From Aliidongia dinghuensis (GTDB lineage: Bacteria; Pseudomonadota; Alphaproteobacteria; ATCC43930; CGMCC-115725), in assembly GCF_014643535.1 (NCBI RefSeq), contig NZ_BMJQ01000011.1, forward strand, positions 186,001-250,000: DNA of 64,000 nt, given 5' to 3'. The notes beneath the pieces were generated by a model. It did no database searches. It was not told the DNA's origin and saw nothing but the letters and a program-made list of their open reading frames with translations. Positions 53,401 through 61,812 of the stretch are shown piece after piece; position 1 is the stretch's first letter, and each line of letters starts with the position of its first letter. A program made the position numbers and the translations under genes.

Positions 53401-54654
53401 TCACACCGGCACGATCAGCGCGTGCCGCTTCTTGCCGGCGGTGAGCTTGATCACGCCTTCGGCATTGACGTCGTCGGGGCCGGCGTTCTGGCGCTCGTCG
53501 GTGATGGCGACGTCGTTCATCCGGCCGCCGCCGCCCTTGATGAGCCGGCGCGCCTCGCCGTTGGAGCTGGCGAGGCCGGCGCGCACGAACAGCTCGACCA
53601 CGCCGAGGCCACTTTCGAGCTCCGCGCGCGGCACCTCGACCCGGGCGAGCGCGTCGCCGGTCGAGCCTTCCTCGAACACGCGGCGCGCGGTCTCGGCCGC
53701 CGCCTCGGCCGCGGCGCGGCCGTGGGCAAGCGCCGTCACCTCGTTTGCCAGCACCTTCTTTGCTTCGTTGATGCCGGCGCCGTCCAGGCCGCCGAGCCGC
53801 CGGATCTCGTCGAGCGGCAGATCGGTGAACAGCTTGAGGAACTTGACGACGTCGTCATCCTCGGTGTTGCGCCAGTACTGCCAGAAGTCGTAGGGCGGCA
53901 GCTTGTCGGCATTGAGCCAGACGGCGCCGGCGGCGGTCTTGCCCATCTTGGCGCCGGACGACGTGGTGAGCAGCGGCGAGGTGAAGCCGAAGAGCTCCTT
54001 GCCCAGCACGCGCCGGCCGAGCTCGACGCCATTCACGATGTTGCCCCACTGGTCGGAGCCGCCCAGCTGCAGGCTGCAGCCGGTGCGGCGCGCCAGCTCG
54101 ACGAAGTCGTAGGCCTGCAGGATCATGTAGTTGAATTCGAGGAACGACAGCGGCTGCTCGCGATCGAGTCGCAATTTGACGCTGTCGAAGCTCAGCATGC
54201 GGTTGACCGAGAAATGACGGCCGTAGTCGCGCAGGAACGGGATGTACTGCAGCCCGTCGAGCCAGTCGGCGTTGTTGAGCATGATCGCATCGGTCGGCCC
54301 GTCGCCGAACGTGAGGTACTGGCTGAACACCTTCCTGATGCCGGCCATGTTGTGGGCGATCTGCTCGTCGGTCAGCAGCGACCGCGCCTCGTCCTTGCCC
54401 GACGGGTCGCCGATCCGCGTGGTGCCGGCGCCCATCAGCACGATCGGCTTGTGGCCGGTCTGCTGCATCCGCCGTAGAGTCATGATCTGCAGGAGGCTGC
54501 CGACGTGCAGGCTGTCCGCCGTGCAGTCGAAGCCGATATAGCCGGTGACGATCCCAGCGCAGGCAGCCTTGTCCAGTGCTTCCAGATCGGTGCACTGGTG
54601 GAAATGGCCGCGGTCGACGAGAGTCTTCAGAAGCTGCGATTGAGGCTCGGTCAT
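53401..54654 (-). CDS. tyrS: tyrosyl-tRNA synthetase
   Basis: A 417-residue class I synthetase that charges tRNA-Tyr. The HIGH-equivalent is His50-Val-Gly in [10 protein letters not shown], the tyrosine pocket includes [11 protein letters not shown] (196-206), and the KMSKS-equivalent is Lys236-Met-Gly-Lys-Thr. The C-terminal S4-like RNA-binding domain is at about 345-417 ([20 protein letters not shown]). Length fits the TyrRS-1 type. It is divergent from anmK, and the two genes are neighbours in many proteobacteria. Confidence 0.97.
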   Translation of the reverse strand: MTEPQSQLLKTLVDRGHFHQCTDLEALDKAACAGIVTGYIGFDCTADSLHVGSLLQIMTLRRMQQTGHKPIVLMGAGTTRIGDPSGKDEARSLLTDEQIAHNMAGIRKVFSQYLTFGDGPTDAIMLNNADWLDGLQYIPFLRDYGRHFSVNRMLSFDSVKLRLDREQPLSFLEFNYMILQAYDFVELARRTGCSLQLGGSDQWGNIVNGVELGRRVLGKELFGFTSPLLTTSSGAKMGKTAAGAVWLNADKLPPYDFWQYWRNTEDDDVVKFLKLFTDLPLDEIRRLGGLDGAGINEAKKVLANEVTALAHGRAAAEAAAETARRVFEEGSTGDALARVEVPRAELESGLGVVELFVRAGLASSNGEARRLIKGGGGRMNDVAITDERQNAGPDDVNAEGVIKLTAGKKRHALIVPV

Positions 54655-54764
54655 GATCGTCCGGTTCGTGAAGGGCCGGGCTAGGGGCGCCGGTTGAGCG
54701 GGTAACGGGATTTGGTGGGTCAGGGGTTTAGCATGGGCCTTCGGGCTTTCGGAAGGGTGGGGCG

Positions 54765-55853
54765 ATGAGCGGGCACGGCATGCGGGCTATCGGTTTGATG
54801 AGCGGCACCTCGCTCGACGGTATCGACGCGGCGCTGATCGAGACCGACGGCATCGACCGGGTGCATCCCGGCCCGTCGCTGACCGTGCCCTATCCGGCCG
54901 AGTTCCGCGACGCGTTGCGCGGCATCCTGGGTGCCACCGAGGCGACGGAGACGGTGCGCGCGGTCGAGCGGCGCCTGACCGAGCTCCATGCCGAGGCGGT
55001 CGCCGAGCTGCGCCGGCGCCACGACCTCGCCCATGTCGACGTGATCGGCTTCCACGGCCACACGATCCTGCACCGGCCGGACCAGCACCGGACCTGGCAG
55101 ATCGGCGACGGCGCGCTCTTGGCACGGCTCGCGGGCGTGCCGGTCGTGTCCGACTTCCGCTCGGCCGACGTCGCGGCGGGCGGCGAGGGCGCGCCGCTGG
55201 TGCCGGTCTATCACCGGGCGCTGGTGGCAAGCCTGCCGAAGCCGCTCGCCGTCCTCAACATCGGCGGTGTCGCCAACCTCACCTGGATCGGGCGCGGGGC
55301 GGAGGATCTCATCGCCTTCGACACGGGGCCCGGCAACGCGCTCATCGACGACTGGATGCGCGCCAAGACGGGGGCTGCATTCGACGCCGGCGGCGAGACC
55401 GCGACGAGCGGCCGGATCGACGACGAATTCGTCGCCCGCTTCCTCACCCACGATTTCTTCTCGCGCCGGCCGCCAAAGTCGCTCGACCGGGACGATTTCG
55501 CCCGCTTCCGGCCCGATCATCTCGACCCGGCCGACGGCGCCGCGACACTCGCCGCTTGCACGGTCGCGGCCGTGCTGGCCGGGCGCCGCTTCCTGCCGGC
55601 AGCCCCGCTGCGCTGGCTCGTCACCGGCGGCGGCCGGCACAATCGTGCCGTGATGAAGGGGCTCGCCGCCGGCTTCAACGTGCCGGTCGAGCCGGTCGAC
55701 ATGCTGGGCTGGAACGGCGACGCGCTCGAGGCGCATGCGTTCGGCTATCTGGCCGTGCGCAGCCTCGCGGGGCTGCCCCTGAGCTTCCCGGGCACGACGC
55801 GCGTGCCGCGGCCGCAGGCCGGCGGACGGCTCGACCGTCCGCCGGTGTTCTGA
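54765..55853 (+). CDS. anmK: anhydro-N-acetylmuramic acid kinase
   Basis: A 362-residue kinase that opens and phosphorylates 1,6-anhydro-MurNAc in cell-wall recycling. The phosphate-binding start is [18 protein letters not shown] (7-24), followed by [35 protein letters not shown] and the C-terminal [12 protein letters not shown], all family motifs. It is divergent from tyrS. The last codon and stop fall in the first unit of a 17-bp tandem repeat. Confidence 0.96.
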   Translation: MSGHGMRAIGLMSGTSLDGIDAALIETDGIDRVHPGPSLTVPYPAEFRDALRGILGATEATETVRAVERRLTELHAEAVAELRRRHDLAHVDVIGFHGHTILHRPDQHRTWQIGDGALLARLAGVPVVSDFRSADVAAGGEGAPLVPVYHRALVASLPKPLAVLNIGGVANLTWIGRGAEDLIAFDTGPGNALIDDWMRAKTGAAFDAGGETATSGRIDDEFVARFLTHDFFSRRPPKSLDRDDFARFRPDHLDPADGAATLAACTVAAVLAGRRFLPAAPLRWLVTGGGRHNRAVMKGLAAGFNVPVEPVDMLGWNGDALEAHAFGYLAVRSLAGLPLSFPGTTRVPRPQAGGRLDRPPVF

Positions 55854-55898
55854 TCAAGGACGGGTTCTGATCGAGGACGGGTTCTGATCGAGGACGGC
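55848..55898. repeat. three tandem 17-bp units over the anmK stop codon
   Basis: Three consecutive units of TTCTGATCGAGGACGGG (the first has A for G at position 9, and the third ends in C). Each carries the anmK end Phe-stop (TTC TGA), so the repeat duplicated the gene's terminus without altering the protein. Confidence 0.85.
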
Positions 55899-55906
55899 AG
55901 TGCCGC

Positions 55907-56572
55907 TCAGCGCTTCGGCTGCGGGATCAGCGTCTCTTCCAGGTGGGTGTCCAGGTAGTCGGAGACTGCGGCCTCCAGCTCCTCCATCTGGTCGTTGAAG
56001 AAGTGGGTGGCGCCCTTGATGATGCGATAGTCGATCTTGATGTCGCGCTGGTGCGACAGCTTGTTGACGAGCTTCTGCACGGATTCGACCGGCACCAGAT
56101 CGTCCTTCTCGCCGTGGATGATCAGGCCTGAGGAGGGACAGGGTGCCAGGAACGAGAAGTCGAACGTGCTGGCCGGCGGTGCGATCGAGATGAAGCTGTC
56201 GATCTCCGGCCGGCGCATCAGCAGCTGCATGCCGATCCAGGCGCCGAACGAGAAGCCGCCGATCCAGCAGCCGGCCGCATTCGGATTGTAGGTCTGCAGC
56301 CAGTCGAGCGCGGACGCGGCATCCGAGAGCTCGCCCTCGCCCCGGTCGAAGCTGCCCTGGCTGCGGCCGACGCCGCGGAAATTGAAGCGCAGCGTGGAGA
56401 AGCCACGCTTGGTGAAGGCACGGAACAGCGCATAGACGATCCTGTTGTTCATCGTGCCGCCATGCTGCGGATGGGGGTGCAGCAGGAGCGCGATCGGCGC
56501 GTTCGTTTCCTTCGAATGCTGGTAACGGCCCTCGATCCGCCCTTCCGGGCCGTTGATTATAACCTCAGGCAT
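55907..56572 (-). CDS. alpha/beta hydrolase, COG2945 type
   Basis: A 221-residue alpha/beta hydrolase. The oxyanion-strand signature is ALLLHPHPQHGGTMNNRIVY, the nucleophile elbow is GGFSFGAW (Gly-Phe-Ser-Phe-Gly), the acid is in HGEKDDLVPVE and the His is in GATHFF. The family is often annotated as a predicted serine esterase with no known substrate. It is divergent from cysE. In several Rhodospirillales it flanks the iron-sulfur assembly genes, as here. Confidence 0.9.
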   Translation of the reverse strand: MPEVIINGPEGRIEGRYQHSKETNAPIALLLHPHPQHGGTMNNRIVYALFRAFTKRGFSTLRFNFRGVGRSQGSFDRGEGELSDAASALDWLQTYNPNAAGCWIGGFSFGAWIGMQLLMRRPEIDSFISIAPPASTFDFSFLAPCPSSGLIIHGEKDDLVPVESVQKLVNKLSHQRDIKIDYRIIKGATHFFNDQMEELEAAVSDYLDTHLEETLIPQPKR

Positions 56573-56689
56573 GCTGGCAAAATCCTCCGGCAGTCACGCC
56601 CACAATCCTGAAAAGCTGAAATTCCTACCCCTGCGGGACAGCGGGCGCGCCGGTGTAGCACGCATCCACCACCCCCGGGGCTGCCAATC

Positions 56690-56718
56690 TTGATGGGGTC
56701 GGTCCGATAAACTATATG
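56690..56718 (+). promoter_or_regulatory. candidate promoter of the cysE/isc transcript
   Basis: TTGATG (56690-56695), a 17-base spacer and TATATG (56713-56718) form a plausible -35/-10 pair 115 bp before cysE. The embedded GATAAACTATAT is AT-rich and could be a regulator site, but no clear IscR-type palindrome was found. Confidence 0.5.
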
Positions 56719-56832
56719 GAGTGACAGGGTAGGGACGCTGCCGCAAGCGTGAAGGTGTTCCCGCGGCGAATGGCTGCTGCGATCAATTGCGTTCACGAGC
56801 CTATCATGGCGGACCTATCATGGCGGGATCCC

Positions 56833-57579
56833 ATGTTTCTTGAACATCTGCGCGACGACATTCGAGCCGTGATGGTGCGTGATCCCGCGGCCCGTTCCTT
56901 CTGGGAAGTGGCGCTGTGCTATCCCGGCATCCAGGCCGTGACCGCCCATCGGGTGGCCAACTGGCTGTGGCGGCATGACCGCAAGCTGCTGGCGCGGTGG
57001 CTGAGCCAGATCGCGCGCACGCTGACCGGCATCGAGATCCATCCCTCGGCAAAGATCGGCCGCCGGCTGTTCATCGATCATGGCATGGGCGTTGTGATCG
57101 GCGCCACGGCCGAGGTCGGCGACGACGTGACCCTCTATCAGGGCGTCACGCTCGGCGGCACCAAGCTCCACAAGGGCAAGCGCCATCCGACGCTCGGCGA
57201 CAATGTCATCGTCGGCTCGGGTGCCCAGGTGCTGGGCGGCTTCACCGTCGGCGACGGCGCCCGGATCGGCGCCAATGCGGTCGTGGTGGCGCCGGTCGAG
57301 GCGCATACCACGGTGGTCGGCATTCCGGCGAAGCCGGTGTCGCGCGGCGCCGGCCGCGACATTCATTGCGACGACAGTTTCGTGCCCTACGGCACGCCGT
57401 GCGAAGACCTGCCCGATCCGGTCGCCCGCGCGCTCAAGGGCTTGCTCGACGAGGTCGCGACGCTCCGTGCCCGCGTCAACCAGCTCGAGGCGCGTGAGGC
57501 GCGCGTGGCCTTCAAGGAGCCGGCACCGGAACTGGCCGAACCCGAACTGGCCGAAACGGCGCCGCGCCGTCGCAATTGA
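56833..57579 (+). CDS. cysE: serine O-acetyltransferase
   Basis: A 248-residue enzyme that makes O-acetylserine, the precursor of cysteine. The C-terminal left-handed beta-helix has hexapeptide repeats (IEIHPSAKIGRRLFIDHGMG, then GVVIGATAEVGDDVTLYQGV) with the catalytic His in FIDHGMG and the GGTKLHKGKRHPT loop. ATG 56833 (MFLEHLRDDIRAVMVRDPA) matches family starts; ATG 56806 is possible. A Glu/Ala/Pro tail is extra. The cysteine made here would feed the two desulfurases downstream, from which it is separated by a composite repeat. Confidence 0.95.
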   Translation: MFLEHLRDDIRAVMVRDPAARSFWEVALCYPGIQAVTAHRVANWLWRHDRKLLARWLSQIARTLTGIEIHPSAKIGRRLFIDHGMGVVIGATAEVGDDVTLYQGVTLGGTKLHKGKRHPTLGDNVIVGSGAQVLGGFTVGDGARIGANAVVVAPVEAHTTVVGIPAKPVSRGAGRDIHCDDSFVPYGTPCEDLPDPVARALKGLLDEVATLRARVNQLEAREARVAFKEPAPELAEPELAETAPRRRN

Positions 57580-57597
57580 TGGTGCAACTTCGTTATC

Positions 57598-57706
57598 GTC
57601 ATTCCCGCGCAGGCGGGAATCCAGCAAGAGCCGCGTCCGCGGCGACGAGACTCATATCCGCGCTGCCGCGCGTAAAGGGCTGGATCCCCGCCTTCGCGGG
57701 GATGAC
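57598..57706. repeat. composite palindromic intergenic repeat, copy 3
   Basis: The ends GTCATTCCCGCGCAGGCGGG (from 57598) and CTGGATCCCCGCCTTCGCGG (from 57680) face each other. The inner part is closely similar to the reverse complement of copy 2 (37.1 kb), so this copy is inverted relative to it. It lies between cysE and the first desulfurase gene, 18 bp after the cysE stop. Confidence 0.85.
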
Positions 57707-57735
57707 GGCGTTGGCGTGAGCAAGGTTCAGCTGCC

Positions 57736-58863
57736 ATGCCCACCCCCTTCGTCTTCCTCGATCACAACGCCACGACGCCGCTTCGGCCGGCCGTGATTGC
57801 GGCCATGGTCGAGGTCATGGGCGAGGCCGGCAATCCGTCGTCGGTCCATGCCCAGGGCCGCGCCGCGCGCCGCCGGGTCGAGACTGCGCGCCGGCAGGTG
57901 GCGGCCGCGATCGGCCTGCCCGCGGGCGGCGAGATCGTCTTCACTTCGGGCGGGACCGAGGCCAATCACCTGGCGCTGCGCGGCCTCAAGGCCGCAGGCC
58001 CGGTGCTGCGTTCGGCGATCGAGCATGATTCCGTGCGCGCCGCCGTGCCGGACGCGGCCCTGATCCCGGTCACGGCGGACGGCGTCGTCGATCTCCAGGC
58101 GCTCAAACGGCTGCTGGCCGATGGTGCGGCACTTGTGTCGGTCATGGCCGCCAACAACGAGACCGGCGTGCTGCAGCCGATCGCCGAGGTGGTACGGCTC
58201 GCCCATGCTGCGGGCGCGCTCGTCCACTGCGACGCGATCCAGATCATGGGCAAGGCGCCGTTCGACATGGCGGCGCTGGGCGTCGATCTTGCGACGGTCT
58301 CCGCTCACAAGTTCGGCGGGCCGCAGGGTGTCGCGGCACTGGCCATCGCGCCGAAGGTGCCGCTCGCCGCCCTCCAGACCGGTGGTGGTCAGGAGAAGGG
58401 CTATCGCGCCGGCACCGAGAATGTCGCCGGCATCGTGGGCTTCGGTCTTGCGATCGCGGCGGCTATGGCGGAGCTCGACGCCTACGGCCGACTTGCGGCC
58501 CTGCGCGACCGGATCGCGGAGCGGCTCAGCGCGCTCGACCCGGGCGCTGTCGCGTTCGGTGCCGCGGCCCCGCGTGTCGCCAACACGCTCTCGATCGCCA
58601 TGCCGGGCGTGAAGGCCGAGACCCAGGTCATGGCGCTCGACCTTGCCGGCATCGGCGTCAGCGCCGGATCCGCCTGCTCGTCCGGCAAGGTACGGACCAG
58701 CCACGTGCTGACCGCCATGGGCGTGGCGCCGGAGCTGGCCGCGACGGCGATCCGCATCAGCCTCGGCCGCGACACGACGGCGGATGACGTCGAGCGGCTC
58801 ATCGAAGCCTGGGCGGCATTGCGCGCCCGGAGTCGCCAGAGAGCAGGGCGGAGTGCAGCATGA
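57736..58863 (+). CDS. cysteine desulfurase, NifS/IscS family (first copy)
   Basis: A 375-residue PLP enzyme that takes sulfur from cysteine as a persulfide. The opening FLDHNATTPLRP, PLP-binding Lys192 in SAHKFGGPQG, GGGQEKGYRAGTENV (217-230) and the persulfide Cys314 in SAGSACSSGKVRTSHVL are all intact. Its substrate loop is of the longer NifS/IscS (group I) type. It differs clearly from the second desulfurase, whose start it overlaps by 4 bp (ATGA). The division of labour between the two is unknown. Confidence 0.94.
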   Translation: MPTPFVFLDHNATTPLRPAVIAAMVEVMGEAGNPSSVHAQGRAARRRVETARRQVAAAIGLPAGGEIVFTSGGTEANHLALRGLKAAGPVLRSAIEHDSVRAAVPDAALIPVTADGVVDLQALKRLLADGAALVSVMAANNETGVLQPIAEVVRLAHAAGALVHCDAIQIMGKAPFDMAALGVDLATVSAHKFGGPQGVAALAIAPKVPLAALQTGGGQEKGYRAGTENVAGIVGFGLAIAAAMAELDAYGRLAALRDRIAERLSALDPGAVAFGAAAPRVANTLSIAMPGVKAETQVMALDLAGIGVSAGSACSSGKVRTSHVLTAMGVAPELAATAIRISLGRDTTADDVERLIEAWAALRARSRQRAGRSAA

Positions 58864-60080
58864 CCAACGGGGCGCGCGTGCCTGAAGACGCGATCTATCT
58901 CGACTATCAATCGACCACGCCGACCGATCCGCGCGTGGTCGAGGCGATGATGCCCTATCTGGTGCAGCGCTTCGGCAATCCGCATTCCGGGACCCACGCG
59001 TTCGGCCATGAGGCGGCGGATGCGGTCGAGCGGGCGCGCGAGCAGGTGGCGGCTCTGATCGGCGCCGAGGCGCGCGAGATCGTCTTCACCTCGGGCGCCA
59101 CAGAATCGAACAATCTCGCGATCAAGGGCGCCGCCCGGTTCCTGAAGGACCGCCGGCCCAAGCTGGTGACGGTCGCGACCGAGCATAAATGCGTGCTGGA
59201 GAGCGCACGCTCGCTCGCAGCCGAGGGCGTCGAGGTGACGGTGCTGCCGGTCGAGCGCGATGGGCGGCTCGATCTCGACCGGCTTTCGGCCGCGGTCGAC
59301 GATCGCACGGCACTCGTCTCGGTCATGGCGGTCAACAACGAGATCGGCACGATCCAGGACCTGGCTGCGATCGGCCGGATCACGCGCGCGGCCGGCGCCT
59401 TGCTCCATACCGACGCGGCCCAGGCATTCGGCAAGGTCCCGCTCGACGTCCAGGCTGAGGCGATCGACCTGATGTCGATCTCCGGCCACAAGGTCTATGC
59501 ACCGAAGGGCATCGGCGCGCTCTATGTTCGCCGCCGGCCGCGCGTACGGCTCGAGCCGCTGTTTTCGGGCGGTGGGCAGGAGCGGGGCCTGCGTTCCGGC
59601 ACGCTCGCCCCGGCCCAGGTCGTGGCTCTGGGTGCGTCAGCCGAGATCGCCGGTCGGGAGATGGCGGTGGAGTCCCAGCGGCTCGCCGGGCTCGCGACGC
59701 GTTTCCTCGCCCGGCTCGACGGCGTGCCGGGCGGCTTCGTGATCCACGGCGACCGGGTCCATCGCATTCCCGGCAATCTCAACATCGGCTTTCCGGGCAT
59801 CGCGGCGCTCGAGCTCATGGCGGCGGTGCCGGAACTGGCGCTCTCGGTCGGCTCCGCCTGCACCTCGGCCGAGGTCGAGCCGTCCTACGTGCTGAGCGCG
59901 CTCGGGCTCGACGCGGCTACCGCCGGCTCGGCGCTGCGGATCGGTTTCGGCCGCTTCACGAGCGCGGCCGAGATCGACCGGGCCGCCGACCGGCTCGCGT
60001 CGGCGGTGGCAGGGCTGCGCGGCACGGGGTTGCAGGCTGCGCTCGAAACCGCCACATACCAGCAGGAATTAGAGCGTTAA
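58860..60080 (+). CDS. iscS: cysteine desulfurase, IscS type (second copy)
   Basis: A 406-residue group I desulfurase. The opening IYLDYQSTTPTDPRVVEAMM and FGNPHSGTHAFGHEA are typical of IscS. PLP-binding Lys211 is in SISGHKVYAPKG, GGGQERGLRSGTLA is at 237-250, and the persulfide Cys334 is in SVGSACTSAEVEPSYVL, matching the IscS loop that hands sulfur to IscU, IscA or MnmA/TusA. It is coupled to the first copy and lies 67 bp before iscA. Of the two it is the better candidate for housekeeping IscS. Confidence 0.95.
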   Translation: MTNGARVPEDAIYLDYQSTTPTDPRVVEAMMPYLVQRFGNPHSGTHAFGHEAADAVERAREQVAALIGAEAREIVFTSGATESNNLAIKGAARFLKDRRPKLVTVATEHKCVLESARSLAAEGVEVTVLPVERDGRLDLDRLSAAVDDRTALVSVMAVNNEIGTIQDLAAIGRITRAAGALLHTDAAQAFGKVPLDVQAEAIDLMSISGHKVYAPKGIGALYVRRRPRVRLEPLFSGGGQERGLRSGTLAPAQVVALGASAEIAGREMAVESQRLAGLATRFLARLDGVPGGFVIHGDRVHRIPGNLNIGFPGIAALELMAAVPELALSVGSACTSAEVEPSYVLSALGLDAATAGSALRIGFGRFTSAAEIDRAADRLASAVAGLRGTGLQAALETATYQQELER

Positions 60081-60147
60081 GCGCTTAGGAAACTGTCCGG
60101 GGCAATGATAGCCTCAGGCGGAGTTGGACGACGGGAGCGGTTCGGCG

Positions 60148-60486
60148 ATGGCACGGTTCCAGGCGATGAGCGTCACCGACGCGGCGGCGACGCGGGTGCG
60201 CGAGCTCTTGTCCCAGCGCGACAAGCCGGCGCTCGGCATTCGGGTCGGCGTGCGCAGCCGCGGCTGCTCGGGCATGAGCTACACGATCGAATATGCCGAG
60301 GAGAAAGGCCGCTTCGACGAAGTGGTCGAGGACAAGGGCGTCATGATCCTGATCGACCCCAAGGCGACGATGTTCCTGATCGGCACCGAGATGGACTATG
60401 TCGACGACACGCTCCAGTCCGGCTTCACCTTCAAGAACCCCAATGAAAAGGGCCGCTGCGGCTGCGGCGAATCCTTCCACGTCTGA
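60148..60486 (+). CDS. iscA: A-type iron-sulfur carrier
   Basis: A 112-residue HesB/IscA/SufA-type carrier that delivers [4Fe-4S] clusters. The three conserved cysteines are Cys40 in RSRGCSGMSY and Cys104/Cys106 in GRCGCGESF, the last being the FeS_assembly signature. ATG 60148 gives the usual length with GGAG 10 bp upstream; a TTG 24 bp earlier is less likely. It directly follows iscS. No iscU scaffold gene lies between them, unlike in canonical isc operons. Confidence 0.95.
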   Translation: MARFQAMSVTDAAATRVRELLSQRDKPALGIRVGVRSRGCSGMSYTIEYAEEKGRFDEVVEDKGVMILIDPKATMFLIGTEMDYVDDTLQSGFTFKNPNEKGRCGCGESFHV

Positions 60487-60516
60487 TCCGGCTTCAACCG
60501 AGGCCGACGCCGACCC

Positions 60517-61314
60517 ATGCCGACGCTGATCCAGATCGAAGAGCCGAGCCGCAGCCGCGATCCGCTCGAGGACCGGGGCATCGCGCTCGGGCTCGAGCTG
60601 GGGCCAAGCGGCCTGCGGCTCGCAATCGCGGTCGGCGGCAATGTCGAGATCGTGCCGGGTCCTGCGGGCGGCGACTTCCTCGCGGGCCAAGTGGGCTATG
60701 ACGCCGACGGCGATCTGGTCGCCGGTGTCGCCGGCCTCGCCGATGTTTCGCGCATCGACGGCGGCGTGCTCGCCATTCCCGATCAGCTCGACGCGCGCGG
60801 CAAAATGGCGACGGAACGGCTTGCCGTGCTGATCGCGACGGCCCGGCACAACTTGGCACTCATGGCCAAGCGTCCGGTGACCCGGGCGGTCGCGACCGTG
60901 CCGCTCGGACATGGCCCGGCGGCGCGCGCCGCCATGCTGCAGGCGGTCGAGGCCGGCGGCCTCGAGCTTCTGCGTCTGGTGGAGGTGCCCGTCGCGGCGG
61001 CCCTGGGATTGGGGCTCGAAACGCAGGGCGACCACGACTATCTCTGGATCGCGCGCGGTGTCGCCGGTTTCGAGGCCGGCGTGATTGCCGTGGCCGGCGG
61101 CGCCGTCCGGCTTGCCGACTATGATCTCGCCGACCGGATCGAGGGGCTGGCGGGCTTCGTTGGCCGGCAGGACCGGATCGCCGGCCTGCTGCTCGATCGC
61201 GTGACGGCGGCAGAAGCAGCGAGCCTCACCGCGGCACCCGTGGTCGACGGTTACGTGCCGGAACGGTCGGCGGTGATCGGTGCCGCCCTGATGGCGGAAG
61301 CGCTCGCCGCCTAA
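60517..61314 (+). CDS. shrunken HscA/Hsp70-like protein without substrate-binding domain
   Basis: A 265-residue protein whose opening, MPTLIQIEEPSRSRDPLEDR, copies the HscA start. It continues with a degenerate Hsp70 nucleotide-binding domain. The phosphate-1 loop reads ALGLELGPSGLR (24-34) where active chaperones have GIDLGTTNS, the region 124-167 (AVATVPLGHGPAARAAMLQA, then LRLVEVPVAAALGLGL) matches the HscA helix-loop, phosphate-2 reads IARGVAGFEAG (178-188) instead of DLGGGTFD, and the end SAVIGAALMAEAL (251-263) matches the adenosine motif. The whole substrate-binding domain and about 100 residues of the ATPase are absent. It sits where hscA belongs, between iscA and fdx, and is intact as a reading frame. 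Confidence 0.75.
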   Translation: MPTLIQIEEPSRSRDPLEDRGIALGLELGPSGLRLAIAVGGNVEIVPGPAGGDFLAGQVGYDADGDLVAGVAGLADVSRIDGGVLAIPDQLDARGKMATERLAVLIATARHNLALMAKRPVTRAVATVPLGHGPAARAAMLQAVEAGGLELLRLVEVPVAAALGLGLETQGDHDYLWIARGVAGFEAGVIAVAGGAVRLADYDLADRIEGLAGFVGRQDRIAGLLLDRVTAAEAASLTAAPVVDGYVPERSAVIGAALMAEALAA

Positions 61315-61459
61315 AGCTTCCGCGGGGCTGTTTGTTGGCGGAGTCTGGCGAGACTTGCAGCGAATCCGCTTTACCTCGCGCGGCGGCTGGGAGATATCGA
61401 CAGCCTCTTGATGACATTCCCGCGACTTTCGGGTTCGCGACCAGGCGAAGAGACGTTTC

Positions 61460-61792
61460 ATGCCGAAGATGGTTTTCGTTGATACCCAGGGCAACCGCCG
61501 CGAAGTTGACGCGCCGACGGGCCTGTCCGTGCTCGAGATCGCGCACAAGCACGGCATCGACCTGGAAGGCGCCTGCGAGGGCTCGCTCGCCTGCTCGACC
61601 TGCCATGTCATCGTCGATTCCAGCTGGTTCGAGGTGCTGAAGGATCCGACCGAGGACGAGGAGGATATGCTCGACCTGGCGTTCGGCCTCACCAAGACCT
61701 CGCGGCTCGGCTGCCAGATCGTCATGAGCGAGGAGCTCGACGGTCTGGTCGTGTCGCTGCCGCCGGGGTCGCGCAACCTTCTGAACAAGTAG
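61460..61792 (+). CDS. fdx: ISC-type [2Fe-2S] ferredoxin
   Basis: A 110-residue adrenodoxin-type ferredoxin that donates electrons to iron-sulfur assembly. Cluster ligands are Cys39, Cys45 and Cys48 in [14 protein letters not shown] and Cys85 in RLGCQIVMS. The family segments [17 protein letters not shown] and [11 protein letters not shown] are intact. A 145-bp gap to the HscA-like gene may contain an extra promoter. The next gene, mnmA, is 20 bp downstream. Confidence 0.96.
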   Translation: MPKMVFVDTQGNRREVDAPTGLSVLEIAHKHGIDLEGACEGSLACSTCHVIVDSSWFEVLKDPTEDEEDMLDLAFGLTKTSRLGCQIVMSEELDGLVVSLPPGSRNLLNK

Positions 61793-61812
61793 GGCCTGGG
61801 GGCGCCCGCGCC

